DNA from: Hybos culiciformis
Lineage: Eukaryota > Arthropoda > Insecta > Diptera > Hybotidae
Direction: 5' to 3'
Assembly: GCA_964007475.1 (NCBI GenBank)
Contig: OZ023275.1
Coordinates: 36,141,381-36,205,380, forward strand
Length of the DNA stretch: 64,000 nucleotides
The notes below the pieces were generated by a model. That model had not been told where the DNA came from. It made no database searches and saw only the letters and a program-made list of their open reading frames with translations. Position 1 is the stretch's first letter. Every line of letters begins with the position of its first letter. Positions 47,135 through 59,646 of the stretch are shown piece after piece. Made by a program: the position numbers and the translations under genes.

Positions 47135-47956
47135 ATGAAAGCACTGGTAAGGCTTGAAAATGTCTTAAAATATTCTTTAAGTTAATTTTTATTTCATAAA
47201 TTTTAGTTATTAATCGGAATTTATTTAATTCAATTGACGATTTGCCAAAATGTAGACCATAGTCAGGGATCTCCACGTTATTATCAATTAATTCAACATT
47301 TTGGGCAGCAACCAGAAAGCGAGTCAAAAAAACCTGTGATTATTTCAGGTAAAAGTTTATCTGATAGTGTTGTCATAGCGGCTGCAAGTGGCCCCATAGA
47401 AGAAAATGTCGAAGAAGTGGAACCTCGAACTAATACTGGTCTTGTGAAAGCAAAACGTGTAATTAAGAAGGTAAAAAAATTCTTTAGAAGAAATAATTTA
47501 TGGAAATCAATTGAACCAATTGATGAGGATGGAGCTAGAAATGTCGATTCAAAAAAAATTCTCAGTGATACAGATATTTCTGATATGAAAACAGATTGGA
47601 AAAAAGACGTAATGATGCTGGATAAATTGGACGAATCACCAGTTGATTTATTACAAAATTTAATGGCACAAAGAGAAAATATTGATAAGCAAATCCAGCA
47701 TATATTGATGCTTAAGAATGCCGAACGCAAATTACAAGGAGAAGAATTACTTCAAGAACCAGAATATACAATATGTGGAAAAACGAAATTATCAAAATTT
47801 TATTCAAATCTTGAACAACCAATAATGCCAACTAGTTCAATTGATATTCAATTTGGGGGTAGAAGTGGAGCACAAATTTTATTAAATGGTCTTACTGGCG
47901 TTAAAATGAATTGCAGATGTAGTTTTGTGAAGCCAGAAACTGATAAAATACATTAA
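47135..47956 (+). CDS. Secreted protein of unknown family with split signal peptide
   Basis: Coding exon 1 is only 12 bases (47135-47146, ATG AAA GCA CTG, donor GTAAGG). Exon 2 is 47207-47956 (acceptor ATTTTAG, phase 0), 253 aa. The splice joins MKAL to LLIGIYLIQLTIC, making a normal signal peptide cleaved near CQN. The mature part is charged. It has a basic stretch (KAKRVIKKVKKFFRR), an acidic middle, a predicted helix LLQNLMAQRENIDKQIQHIL, and a C-terminal part with cysteines (TICGK, NCRCSF). A DESPVDLL block recalls DESPIDMLL in the secreted protein at 31390-32722, which may hint at distant kinship. I do not recognise the family. A poly(A) signal is near 48283. It lies upstream of, or within the 5' region of, the AIFM3-like gene on the opposite strand. 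Confidence 0.75.
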
Positions 47957-50900
47957 ATATTATTTGGATTCATTTACATTATGATTATAAATATATAATT
48001 ATATTATATTTTAGAATTTGTAGATTAATTTAGATGGGAGTTCGGGAATTATTTTTATAATTAACAATTTATAATAACGAGATTAAGTATGTTATTTTGA
48101 TTAAGTACGAATTAGAGTTTTTATAATTTGTAAATGGGTTAGGTTCTAATAGTTTGTGATGCATTTTAAAAATAATTTTTAATGTGGGACTGGGAAAAAA
48201 ATTATGAATTTTAAAAATATTGGAGGCCCATTCATATGTAATGTGCATATTATTTATTTTTACCTTTAAGCTTTAATGTAAAAAATTTAATAAAATTTGA
48301 GTTGAAAGTAAATTTTATTGAAAATTGGGGTTGGTTATTTTTGTATTAGCGTCATTATTAAAAGATTGGCTGTCATTAATTGTGAATATAAAAAGAAAAT
48401 ATATAATTTTAAATTTTCTTTTCATTAATTTTTTAGAGACAATTTACAATTTTACAATTTACGTTCAAGCTTTTTTTTCAAGGTGATTTCCAAAGCTTTT
48501 TTTTCTCAATGAATGAAAACTATTAGAAATTAAAATTAAAAAAATCAATAAAGATGAATTCATCAGTTATATTATAGATGTACGTTCATTTTCGAGAAAT
48601 AAAGAAATCTCAATTAAAATATTTATTTGAAATAAATTTAACCTATTTTGGAGTTCTTACTTAGCATTTTGCGACAAAAATTGGAAATATTTTCGAAGAA
48701 AGATATAAAAATATATTTTTATTTAAATATTCAATCCGAACTTTATAAAATCTAAATTTATACTGACCACAGTTCTTGGGAAGAAAAAAGCTTAAAACAA
48801 ATATAATTATTACCTAATAACAACAAAAATATATATATTTTTTATAGTAAATTCAATAAAAAAAAACCTAACATTTTTTAAAGTATTTTTTTTTTTATTT
48901 TAAATTTAAGAATTGTTGCAAGGTTAACTGGTTTTCAGGTGCAATCATATGTGAATTTTGGCACAAAAATAAATATAACTTGGATATAATTCTTCTTAAA
49001 AGAGTTATAGGAATACTTAGAAGGATAATAAATAGGTTATATATAGGTTCTACTTAAAAGAATTATAGACAGATACATGATAGAAACATAAAAATTACAC
49101 AATTATTCAGTTAATTGATTTTGTTTCCGAAAATTTTAATTATGTTTTTAGAGCCGCTGTACTATAACACCATGTATATAAATCCCATTGACAGTAGTGT
49201 TAATGCAAGTATGAAATATTTTGTATGATATTAGTAAGTAAGTTTTAAATTATATCATAAAATCTGTAACTGGAAAGAATGGTATTAATAAATTTTAACT
49301 TTAATAATTAAATTTTCTAAGAAATTGAAGAAAACTTTATTTTGGAAGCTAAAAAAAAAAATTATGTTTTCTTAGTTGTTTTATGTAAATCTAGATTCAT
49401 ATGTGGTTAACTTTATGAGAAAATTCACATTCAATATAATAGAAATAAATCAATTTTATTCCCAGTGTATAATTACAATAACAGTTTTAATAGTTTGAAA
49501 CTGCCTGTCAAGACTTTTGTTTCTGAAATGAAAATAAGTAATAAGTCAAATCAATAATATCTACAATCAATTTTTATATTCTCTCAAATTCAGTGTTTCA
49601 GTACTTTTTATTAAATGTAATGAATAATTTTTTGAAAGACATGGGAAAACTGGATAAACCCTCAGTTCTATAAATGCTTAAGAAAATGTGTAATAAAAAC
49701 AATTGAAAATTGAAGGTTTTAAATTATGTGGTAAAAATTTATTTCATAAAAAATTTAAAATTTCTTATAACAACTTTATTATCTCAAAATATAATTATAA
49801 AAATTAAATTTAGTATTTATGTGTATATATGTAAAGTTTTTCCCAAAATACCGAACAGAAAAAATTAATTTGGTGGTTGAATCGAAAAAAATATTTGTAT
49901 AATCAAATTTAAAAATGTTTATATACTTATTCTAAATTAATTGTAATCATTATCTGCACGGAAGCTTCGTTTGAATTTCAGTTGTAGGTACTCGCAAAAA
50001 AAGTAAAGTAAGTTCGTTTTAGTTAAAATAATGTTTGAAACTATAGAATTCGACCAACAAATTTACAAAATTCATTCTCTTATAATTTTTTTTAAAAAAA
50101 TTTTTCAATTTTTGGAAAAAATTCACAGAATTTTAGCTTTCAAATTTTAAGAGTATTTTATTTTTCAAACAAAAATACATATGCTCGTACATCAATACTG
50201 CACAAGTAACTAACCCCTTTATTTTTATGGTTACATCTTTACTAGACTTGTTTACGAGTCATTATACTATACTTAAATTTATGTGTTCTTAAAATTCATA
50301 TTCTACAATTCTACATTATCTCTTTTAAAACATAAATTTAGTAAGTACCTACACGATCTAGTTAAAATGAAAAAAAACTTTAGCTTTATATATCACAATA
50401 AAAAATAAATAGATACCACCTAATAATTAATAAATTAAACATCATTAAATACTCATATATATACATCGAGATTATTGATCATAATATAATTAAAATACAT
50501 AACTACTTATATTTTTAAGAATAAATTTTATCTATTTGTTATCGCGGTTATAAAAATGTGACACATATTTAACTGTTTAATCTAAGGCGACATATTAATG
50601 CAATTGCTTTCAATTCAATAAACTTAATCATATTTCGAATAAAAGTTAAAGATAAATAAATAATTAGTTATATACTTATTTATTTAGGTTAATGTAAACA
50701 TAATTTCATTTTCATTATGGTAATTATAACAAAAATAAAATTTTGTTATCTAAATCTTAATTCCGTCTAGGTTTAAATTCTAAGCTATGTTTTTTCTGAA
50801 CCACATTTTTTATAAAGAATTCAAATAATTTTTCGAAAGATAAAAATTATCCATTATTTTCATGAAGTTTCCGTAACTTCTTTGACTTATAAAATTCTCA

Positions 50901-50999
50901 AAATTAAATTTAAATTAAACTTTCGAATCATTAAATTAAATAAACAGGATATAATTTAAAATCTTGTGATCTTACACTAAATAAAAAAAATAATCACGT
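47957..50999. other. Intergenic, no gene seen
   Basis: 3' flanks of two convergent genes: the secreted protein (plus) and the nucleoside diphosphate kinase (minus). AT-rich, with no frame or RNA gene recognised. Confidence 0.55.
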
Positions 51000-52920
51000 T
51001 CACAACCATATTTTGTAACCACTTGATTTCCAATAAATTAATTCATTGTCGTTAAACCAAATTCGTATCTCTTTTTTAGCTGAATCTTCTGAATCAGAGC
51101 CATGAACTAAATTATATCGATGATGATTACCAAAATCACCACGAATTGTACCAGTTGGACATTCTGCTGGATTTGTAGCACCAATTATATTTCTAGATAT
51201 TCTAATTATATTTCTACCCTGCCAACACATTGGTATCACTGGACCAGAGCTTACATACTCGATCAAAGGCTTAAAATATTCATGACTTTTATGTTCCGCA
51301 TAGTGTTTTTCAACAATTTCAATTGATGGTATGAAAAATTTCATTGCAATCAATTTGAAACCTTTTTGTTCGAAGCGAGAAATAATTTTTCCAACAAATT
51401 TTCGTTGAACACCATCGGGTTTAATCATCACAAATGTACGTTCTCTATCGTTGGAAGTTTTTGGAAGCGTTACTTAAAATAAGAAATTGGATTGAAAGAA
51501 AAAAATTATTTATAATTGGTTTTCAAATATAAAACTCAAAGAAAAAATTAATCAACTTCAAAATATGATTGTGAAAACTGAAAGTTAAGTGAAAATTTAC
51601 CGATGAAAATTTACAAAAAAAAAAAAGGTATAATCACTTTCCTATTATAATATCTCGGAACGGCGATTTTGTAACTAGCTTTTACTTAGTGAAAAATTTT
51701 CATCGAAATCTTATTTTCAAAAGTGGTAAACCCTATTGAAAATACCAAAATATATACAATGATATATGATAAAAGATCATTGATGAATAATGTGATTGAT
51801 AACATTAATGCTGAGGAAATTCTTTAAGTATACATTGTGAAGTACTTAGAATGAATTTATTTAATCATGCAAAATATTTCTAATAAGTTTTGTATAAAGA
51901 TATACAAGAAAATAATTTATAAAATTAAATGTCTGCACTAGGAATTGTTTTCTAGATAAGTACTGAAAGCGTACTGGAATATAATATCCTCATCACCCGT
52001 ATTATATGCAATTTCATAAAATGTACTATTATTGCTATCAAATCCTACAGTGTTATAAAAGTATAAATTGTATATTTCAATAATCAAAATTGTTTGTGAT
52101 TACGATTTATATTCAGATGGTAATGAAAATTACAAAGGAAAGTAACAAGAACAAAATGAAATATATAAATTATATTAATTATTTATTATTGCAAAATAAT
52201 TTATTAATTTTCCCCATTCTATACTTTCACTGGATTGCATTCGCGAACAAGTTATTAACGATATTTTTATGAATTTTTTTTAAATATATGAATGAAGTAA
52301 ATATTTTGAGAAATTGGTACACATAATCATTAATCTATAATATGTTACTCATAAATTAATTTTTTTTAGCATTAGCACAATTTTAAATAAATTTCCAAGT
52401 AAAAACTATATTCAATATGACTTAAAAAAAAAAATATTTTCTTGAAACCTGGTATCAAATAAAATTGTACATTTTTTTTAATCAAGAAAAATGTATCATA
52501 TTTTAAACAAGTTTTTTTTTTTTCAGTATCTAAATATTTTAATTATCAATTATACTTTTAAGTATAAAACATAAGTAAACGATAATATTTATTGCGCCCT
52601 GAATATTCATATTATAAATTCATGAATGAAAACAAACAAAATTAAATATGATTTTTTTTCTATCTATTCAACATTTCAACATTTTTAATCGGCTCCTTTA
52701 TTCAGTTTTTAAGTCTGTGATATTCAAGGTTAAAAAGATACTTTGATGAATCATATAATTTTTAAACAGGTAAGTATATTGAAAAAATGATACCAGGACA
52801 TACCAGACTTTTTATATTTATTAAGAAATAAATAAATTAAAGAAATTTTTACTCACCGTTATCTGAAACCTTGTTATTTTTACTCGATGTACGATATTCT
52901 TTGCAATTCATACCACCCAT
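51000..52920 (-). CDS. Nucleoside diphosphate kinase (NME/awd family) with possible acylated N-terminus
   Basis: Exons 52920-52857 and 51472-51000 on minus (phase-1 intron of 1384 bases, AACG|GTGAGT ... TTTTAAG), 178 aa. It transfers the gamma-phosphate from ATP to nucleoside diphosphates through a phospho-histidine. Group I signatures are in order: ERTFVMIKPDGVQRKFVGKI, RFEQKGFKL, KHYAEHK, SGPVIPMCWQG, GATNPAE, GTIRGDFG, and the catalytic His145 in NLVHGSDS. It has about 30 extra residues at the N-terminus compared with awd-type enzymes. They begin MGGMNC, which fits an N-myristoylation site (Gly2, Cys6) with an adjacent palmitoylatable cysteine. The sequence is rather diverged (HHRYNLVHG where most have RNIIHG), so it is a secondary paralogue rather than the housekeeping awd gene. 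Catalysis is probably retained. Confidence 0.9.
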
Positions 52921-55900
52921 TTTTAAAAATTTAGAATATTTCACTGGAAGCCTTGACGGTGATGTTTTGAAAATTATTAGGTAGTTTTATAATAAAATAA
53001 ATAAATAAAATAAAATGTAGAAATATAAAATTAATATCACATTCAAATTAAAACTTTTTTTTTTCGCCGTTTTTAAAACTTTTTACTTTTCTAAATTATT
53101 TATTTATTTTTTTTAATCCTTACTTTGTTGTTGAAAATAATTGAAAATTTGTTAATTTTCTTAAATTATTTAATAATAATTTATTGGTTGTGCATTTTAA
53201 CGCTTGACAAATGAGCCTAAAATTTAGAAAATTTGTTTTAAATTAAATTTTTATTTAAAATATTAATTATTAATAATTTTTTTTTTTTTCTTGATAATAA
53301 CTATAAAATATTTCCCCGTATTGATTTGTTATCACTGAAAACTTAGTAAGATCGCGTTTCCTTTAAAAATTCATTGAAGAATTACAAAATATAACTAAAA
53401 ATAAAGAGTTACCGAAGCAAGTAAGTAATATTAAAAATTAAAAAAAAAAAAATGTTTTTACTTTTTTTTAGAATCAACAAAAAAATAATAATAATTATTT
53501 TGAGTACAGAAAGTATTTTTTTTTTTTTTTCACAAATTTAAAGTGGTGGTGGAATTAGAATTAAATGGAATGGAATCAGCAAAAATGTAATAATTATGAA
53601 CATTTTATGGACTATATGATTTGCTTATTTGCCTGAGTTTGGAGGTCATTTTTGTAACCAAAGTCATCAAAACCCCTAAAGACAAATCAGGAAAATTATG
53701 TAAAAACCCGCTCAAATTCAGATTTCTACCAATTAATAATACGATTACAAAAGAATGTTTCAAAAAACTGAATATGTTCGAAATTATGGGATTGTCATAA
53801 GTACGTAACTACTTGATACGTTACTACTTAATACTAAATATTTCTGTCAAATTATTATCCAATTAACTAATTAAGTGTAGTTCTTTTTATCAAAATTCAA
53901 TTAATTAAAATTTATTGTTAAGAAATTTTATTGCTAATTTGGAAACATGGTATATGTTGATTTCTGTACGTGTTGCATGTGTATAAAATTCATGATCATT
54001 TATACATTATTTTTTTTTAATTTGATAAAACTAGTTCTCATATTTTTATTGCAAGTAGATTTTTTTGACTGGTGGGGTTTCCCAAAAAAAAAAGAAAAAA
54101 AATATACACATAAAACATATATGTAAAACGTCATTTAATAAAAATTATTGCAAGTCTACATGATTTTTATTTAATAAAATATATTATGTTTTTATCATTC
54201 TCTATGGCGAACAGGTTAAGGTTATTTAAAAAAAAAAAAGAGCTTTTGTTGGATATAATTATTTTTTAAATTAAGCCACAGCATTATGTAAGAATTTTTT
54301 AAATAAAATGTCGAATAACTTATTATTTAGAAAATATGATGTAAGTTAATCCAAGGATTTACGTTTATTTACAGAATACGTATTCTCATATTAGACAATG
54401 GAAGCTCTGAATGTTGGCAAAATTTACAATATGTATATGAAGGAAATACTTTATGCAGCTTATGTCAAATAACAAGCTGAATTATTATTCATATTAAAAA
54501 CATATTTTATTTATCATATTTAAACAAATAAATTGTACACTTTTTTACGAAGAAAAAAAAAATACAAATATCAAGCTAAATTAGTAATCATATTTAAAAA
54601 AAATTAACACGTCTTTCAAACAAAAATTGTATATTTAATAAAAAAAATAAATAAATTTAAACCTTAAAGTGAATTTTAAAAATAAATTCAATATTCGCAA
54701 ACCACATAAATTTCTTCTTCAGATGCTTTTATCATAACATTTTTTGTTTGAACTTTTCATTTCTAGTCCTAAAAAAAATGTTTAATAATTTTTTTTACTA
54801 CTTTACGTCGGCTTTTTAATTAAAAAAAAAAATATACAATAACAAAATTTGAATAACGTAAATAGAATTATTGACTATATGTATTTTGTTCAGTTATTAA
54901 AAAAAAAAAAAAAATTGGTAATTAATAGTGTTAATGAAAATGAATGTACTTGAACGATATGAAACTAGAACACTTAAGATATGAATTGCGTGACTATTTT
55001 ATTGATCGCAGAATAGACATTTTTATTGAAATTAAAATTTCAGATAACTAATATGTGTGTATAGTGTATACATACATTCTTTTTAATTTTTACTTTTCAA
55101 TAAATAATTGGACGAAAAAAATAGTTATTCATATTATACGAAATAGTTAATAGTCTAATAATTTCTCAGTTTCACTATTATAAATATGAATCTAAAATTA
55201 TAGAAAAAAAATAATTCTACATTATTATTAGATTAAGATCTTTTTCTTTCGTATATCTACTTTCGTATACTTTCTTATGAAAGCTCTCAGTTAAAGGTAC
55301 CTATATATAAATAGGAAATAATTCAATGGTACTAATTTGAAAGTACCTTACCTACTTTTAAATAATTATACCGAGAACTGAAGAGTATTTATTCGTAAAT
55401 TGTCAGTCGCTATAATTACTTAGGTACAAGAAGAGTTAGTAGGTAAGTGACAATGTAGAGACAAATAATGCACTTTATAGTTATAAAAATATACCTATAT
55501 AGGTATTTTTGAGCGACTGTAAAATTTCTATTTCAAAAATTAACTTATTCTAGGTAAGTTGGTAGGTATGCAACTTTTTTTTAAGTATTAAGTAAAGTTG
55601 GTATTCAGTCAGTTATGCACTCAAGGCCATGTACATTGTCAGTTATGCAATGAAGGGGCCCTCTACATCTAACTAAGTACCTTAGTTTTCCACCGCCTTT
55701 GTTAAAAAAAAAAAAACAAATTTATTTACTTTTATTTCAGGAAGATTTTGGATTCCATTGAGTTAGGTAGTTTCATAAAATAATTTCAACTACACTGAAA
55801 TTTTTGATGAATCTATTTTATAGAGATTTTATAGTTTTTGACCTTGGTTTTTTGGTTTTGGCTTAATTATTTCAATTATCCAATACAGCTGAATAACCTA

Positions 55901-58046
55901 CTTACATTTTTAATAATTAATAATGCAAACTTTTTAGCTCAACAACAATCAAAAACATTTGCTATATCTAAATTTAATTAAAAATAATTTTTAATCAACT
56001 TAATTTTATTTATTTTTTAATTTTTATTCGAATAAAAATGTATTTTCTTTTTTTTATTATTATTATTGTTTATCAATTATCAGTTACTTCTTTACTACTT
56101 CTTCTTCTTCTCTAGTTTCTAGAACCCAAGTCTATAAAAACAATTCGCTTGAACTCGGGAGCGGGCCGTTAATAATAAAAATTTTAGCTTCATGGTTGAA
56201 AGAGAAACAAAATACTAATTACTTTATTTTTTTAAAGATTGAAGACATTTTTTAAATAAATAAAATTTTTTTTTTTGATAAAGAACTAATTATAATTTTC
56301 AAGAGTTTTGGTGTTTTATTTATTTTATTAAAAAAAGAAGAAAATAATCCATTTTTGTTTATTGAATAACTTATTATCAAGCCGTTTCGATTTCGACTCA
56401 CTGAAGCCAACAATTAGATTGTTACTTCTTCTGAAAACAAAATGTAAACATTAGAAAAAATCAACTGTTTTATGACGTCTCAAATAATACAGTTGCTTCC
56501 AAACTGAAATCAAAAGAAAAATATTCTTAACGCCATCTAGTTGCTGGTTATAGAAATAAACATCAAAGTGAAAACATAAAATTCAAATAGTAAATATCAG
56601 CGAAAAAAATATGTTATGTTGTTTGTATTTAACTTTCAAATCAATTATTGTCGCATTAATTTAAGAATAGCTTATCCACTACACATGGTCCAATATACGC
56701 AAATACCATTAAATATTGGAATATGCAAAAAATTTTAAAACTTACCAATCAATTTGGGTAGAATAATTATATATAAAGTGCAGATTTATAATATATATAT
56801 GAATTACTATATTTAACGTTATATTATTTTAATATAATCCTTGAGGTCTATATTATAACATTTCATACCGCTTGAAATCACACCAAAATGTAACCCGAGT
56901 ATTTGTACTATTAATATTTCCACTACTATGATGCTAATAAAAAATTAAAAATTTTTTTTTTTTTATGGAATTATAGTTGTTTTATTCAAAATTATAAATT
57001 GTTAAACGAAGTGAAGTACTCAATTTATATTTTATGTACATATATATTTATATACCTATCATTAGTCTATGATGTGTCAATTTTATATACATAAACTATA
57101 CAATAAACATTATTTTTTACTATTTCCATCATTTACATTAATCCTTGTAAATAGTCAACATATTTCCATTATTACAATGTATAAATATATATTTCATGTA
57201 TTTAATTAGAACATATTGTGAAAATGAAAGCCAATTACCCACTGTTTCTTTGGCGACAATATACTTAGTTTTTGCAGATTTTAAATACTTGTTGGAATAA
57301 TATGTAGTTAGTTATATTATATATGCATTAATTTTATTTTAATATATTCAGTTTACTTAAGAAAAATGTATGTATATAAAACAAAGTTATTGTTCATTAT
57401 TTTTAAACTTCAAGGATATGAAAAATTATTATACATTAATGATATGATTCTTGCTTTATATAAAAAATAAATGCAAAGTATTGTGTAAAAAATTTAGGTT
57501 AATTCGTAAATTGATTTATATATATTACATATAAGTCAAATGTAAATAGATATTTTGAATCACTCGAAATACCAGTACACTTAATATTCTTGTACTCAAC
57601 CCTAAGCATACTTAATTTGACTTAATATGTGCTTTGGCAACAAAAATTTAAAATTCTCTTAATTAGGTATAATATAATTTCATTATGTTAATAAATATTT
57701 ATAATCACTAATTCTATAATTTTGAATTGATTTAGGTTCGATTTTTATTTTCACTTTTGTATATAAAATATAAAAGTCAAGTGAACCTTACGGACGCTTA
57801 CGAACAAAAATTAAAAAATTGCCTAAATGATAGGTAAAATATTATTTTAAATAAATTATAAACAATTGATACTGATAAGTTCTTGAGTACCTGCACTTCA
57901 ATAAAGCATAATACGCAATTATCTATCATTTTAAATTCTAAACTAACTAAGAAACCTATGAATGATTAAGTAAAAACTTTCTTGTCTTTTGATTGTCAAA
58001 TTCTGAGATAACATTAGATAGCAGCGCTATCATTTAATATCTTTCA
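52921..58046. other. Long intergenic stretch, no gene recognised
   Basis: 5.1 kb of AT-rich DNA between two divergent genes. There are poly-A/T tracts and a slightly GC-richer area near 55240-55700 with several gtac/taggta motifs. I found no spliced reading frame, tRNA or transposon signature. Confidence 0.5.
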
Positions 58047-58081
58047 TATAAATATGGTTCGAAACTGTTTACAAATCAGTT
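58047..58081 (+). promoter_or_regulatory. Core promoter of the TsetseEP-like gene
   Basis: TATAAATA at 58047-58054 is followed 29 bases from its first base by the insect initiator TCAGTT (58076-58081, A at 58078). The ATG at 58134 leaves a short 5' untranslated region. The spacing is that of a canonical TATA plus Inr promoter. Confidence 0.7.
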
Positions 58082-58133
58082 ATCAATAGAGTTCAGACGC
58101 ATTGACAATTAACTAAAATTAAATACACACAAA

Positions 58134-59158
58134 ATGAAATTCGCAGTGATTGTTTTATTGGGTTTATGTGCCATTTCGGTAAGTTTGAAATTAAAATTAA
58201 CGATTTTTCTGAGTCCAGCATCTTAAAGTAAAAACATACTAATTATCATAATTTATTGCTCCGATATAATGGAGATAGAGTGTTAGCAATTATAATGTAA
58301 AAATGGAATTTTCCAAAAAATTATTTACTTTTGAGGGGTTGTGATGACCCTACAACTAATTTAAATATCATTTTAGTAAATTTTAAAGTTAATTTCATAT
58401 TAATAAAAAACGTATATAATACATCTTTCGAAATACACTTAAGATACATTGATGCATACTGGCAGATATATTTAAAATTTTTACCTAATTTAAATTTTTT
58501 TTTATAGGCTCAAGCTTATCCATCAGTTAATGAAAATGCTAAACTAGGTCTGTTACCTGATTCTGTAAACGACCTTGTAGCTGATCTATTGGCTGCTGTC
58601 GGTTCATTGAAACAAAGGGCTGAAGAAGTAACAGTAACTGTTAAAGAAATTGTTGAGTCTGTAATGTACCAAGGTGTGCAAAAAGTAAGCAATGCTGTAG
58701 CTAAAGCTGAAAGTCAACTAAAATCACTTGATAGCTACGATTGTGTTAACGATGTTATGCCAGCTGTTATAGAAGCCAACTCTCAATTGAAAGCTGATGC
58801 CGAAAAATGTACCCAATCATTACTTGATCACAGTAAATTAGTAAAATCTGAAATCCATGATCTTGTTAAAATTTTGGAAACCAATGTAAAAGATTTTTAC
58901 GGAATTGCTAAACAATGTATTCACTTCAACCCAATTGAATCAATCAAATGTGTTTATGAACATATGGGAGACTTCAAAACTCACATCATGGATATGATTA
59001 AATCAACCACAGAATATTTGAGTAATATTGTTACTAAAACAGCAGAACAGGCTAAAGAATCAGGTGAATGCACCAAAGACGCTGTTTTGAAATTCAATAA
59101 AGTTCAAAAACAAGTTGTTCAATCAGTCAAAAAATGCATTGCTGATAAACGTAACTAA
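58134..59158 (+). CDS. Secreted helical insect protein, TsetseEP-domain-like
   Basis: Exons 58134-58178 and 58508-59158 (phase-0 intron, TCG|GTAAGT ... TTTATAG), 231 aa. The signal peptide is MKFAVIVLLGLCAISAQA, with cleavage likely before YPS. The mature chain is almost entirely predicted amphipathic helix, rich in Lys, Val and Ser. It has six cysteines spread out (in YDCVND, EKCTQS, KQCIHF, IKCVYE, GECTKD and KKCIAD), likely forming disulfides. The Cys spacing and the all-helical character fit the insect TsetseEP (DUF725-type) secreted proteins, many of which are made in the gut or reproductive tract. The assignment is by general character, not by a diagnostic motif. A strong core promoter and a poly(A) signal (AATAAA near 59218) frame a compact, probably well-expressed gene. 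Confidence 0.85.
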
Positions 59159-59483
59159 ATTTTGATCATATTATGTTGATCAGAATATCATAATTTGTAT
59201 AAAAGCATTTAATATGATAATAAAGTTGAAAATAAAATATTAAAAATGAGTTTTTTTTATGTAGGTCGTATACAGTTATACACTATTCAAGTAACTTTTA
59301 TTGCACATCGAAGGATTCGGTCATGTACTCATTTAATATAAACATGAACATAATGAAGGGCTTAATCCTTTAATTTAGTTTTTATCAGCCTGTTACTCTC
59401 TTCCTCAATGATTTTTTTGAGGCATAAATAGGACAGTACCAAATTTTTAATTCGTTTATGTTCTTTGAGCTGTCATTACATAT

Positions 59484-59646
59484 AAAAAAAAACAACACAA
59501 ACACTTAATTCAAGTGAGACAAATTGAAAATTCATACAAATTCCAGTCCGAGGTGGGAATCGAACCCACGACCGTACATGCCGTAGGATATGGGCAATAT
59601 CACTACACCATGACGGCTATCTTTTCACTACACCATGACGGATATC
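59484..59646 (-). mobile_element. tRNA-derived SINE
   Basis: Read on minus, the head contains a tRNA-like 5' half (ccgtcatggtgtagtg, box-A-like) and a perfect T-arm with box B, GTGGGTTCGATTCCCAC (plus 59554-59570). A body of about 60 bases follows, ending in a T-rich tail (plus 59484-59492 is poly-A). The box-A segment is present twice, 25 bases apart (plus 59601-59616 and 59626-59641). No foldable acceptor stem or clear anticodon arm was found, so it is not a functional tRNA. The plus-strand frame at 59514 that reads VGIEPTT is a by-product of this repeat. Confidence 0.75.

Noticed and set aside
47293..47730. 145-codon minus-strand frame
   Set aside because: It is the antisense shadow of the secreted-protein gene at 47135-47956, which has a signal peptide and splice support.
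51120..51326. 68-codon plus-strand frame
   Set aside because: Antisense to the nucleoside diphosphate kinase exon.
59554..59620. Functional tRNA gene
   Set aside because: The T-arm is perfect but no matching acceptor stem or proper anticodon arm can be formed, and the 5' segment is duplicated; it fits a SINE head.
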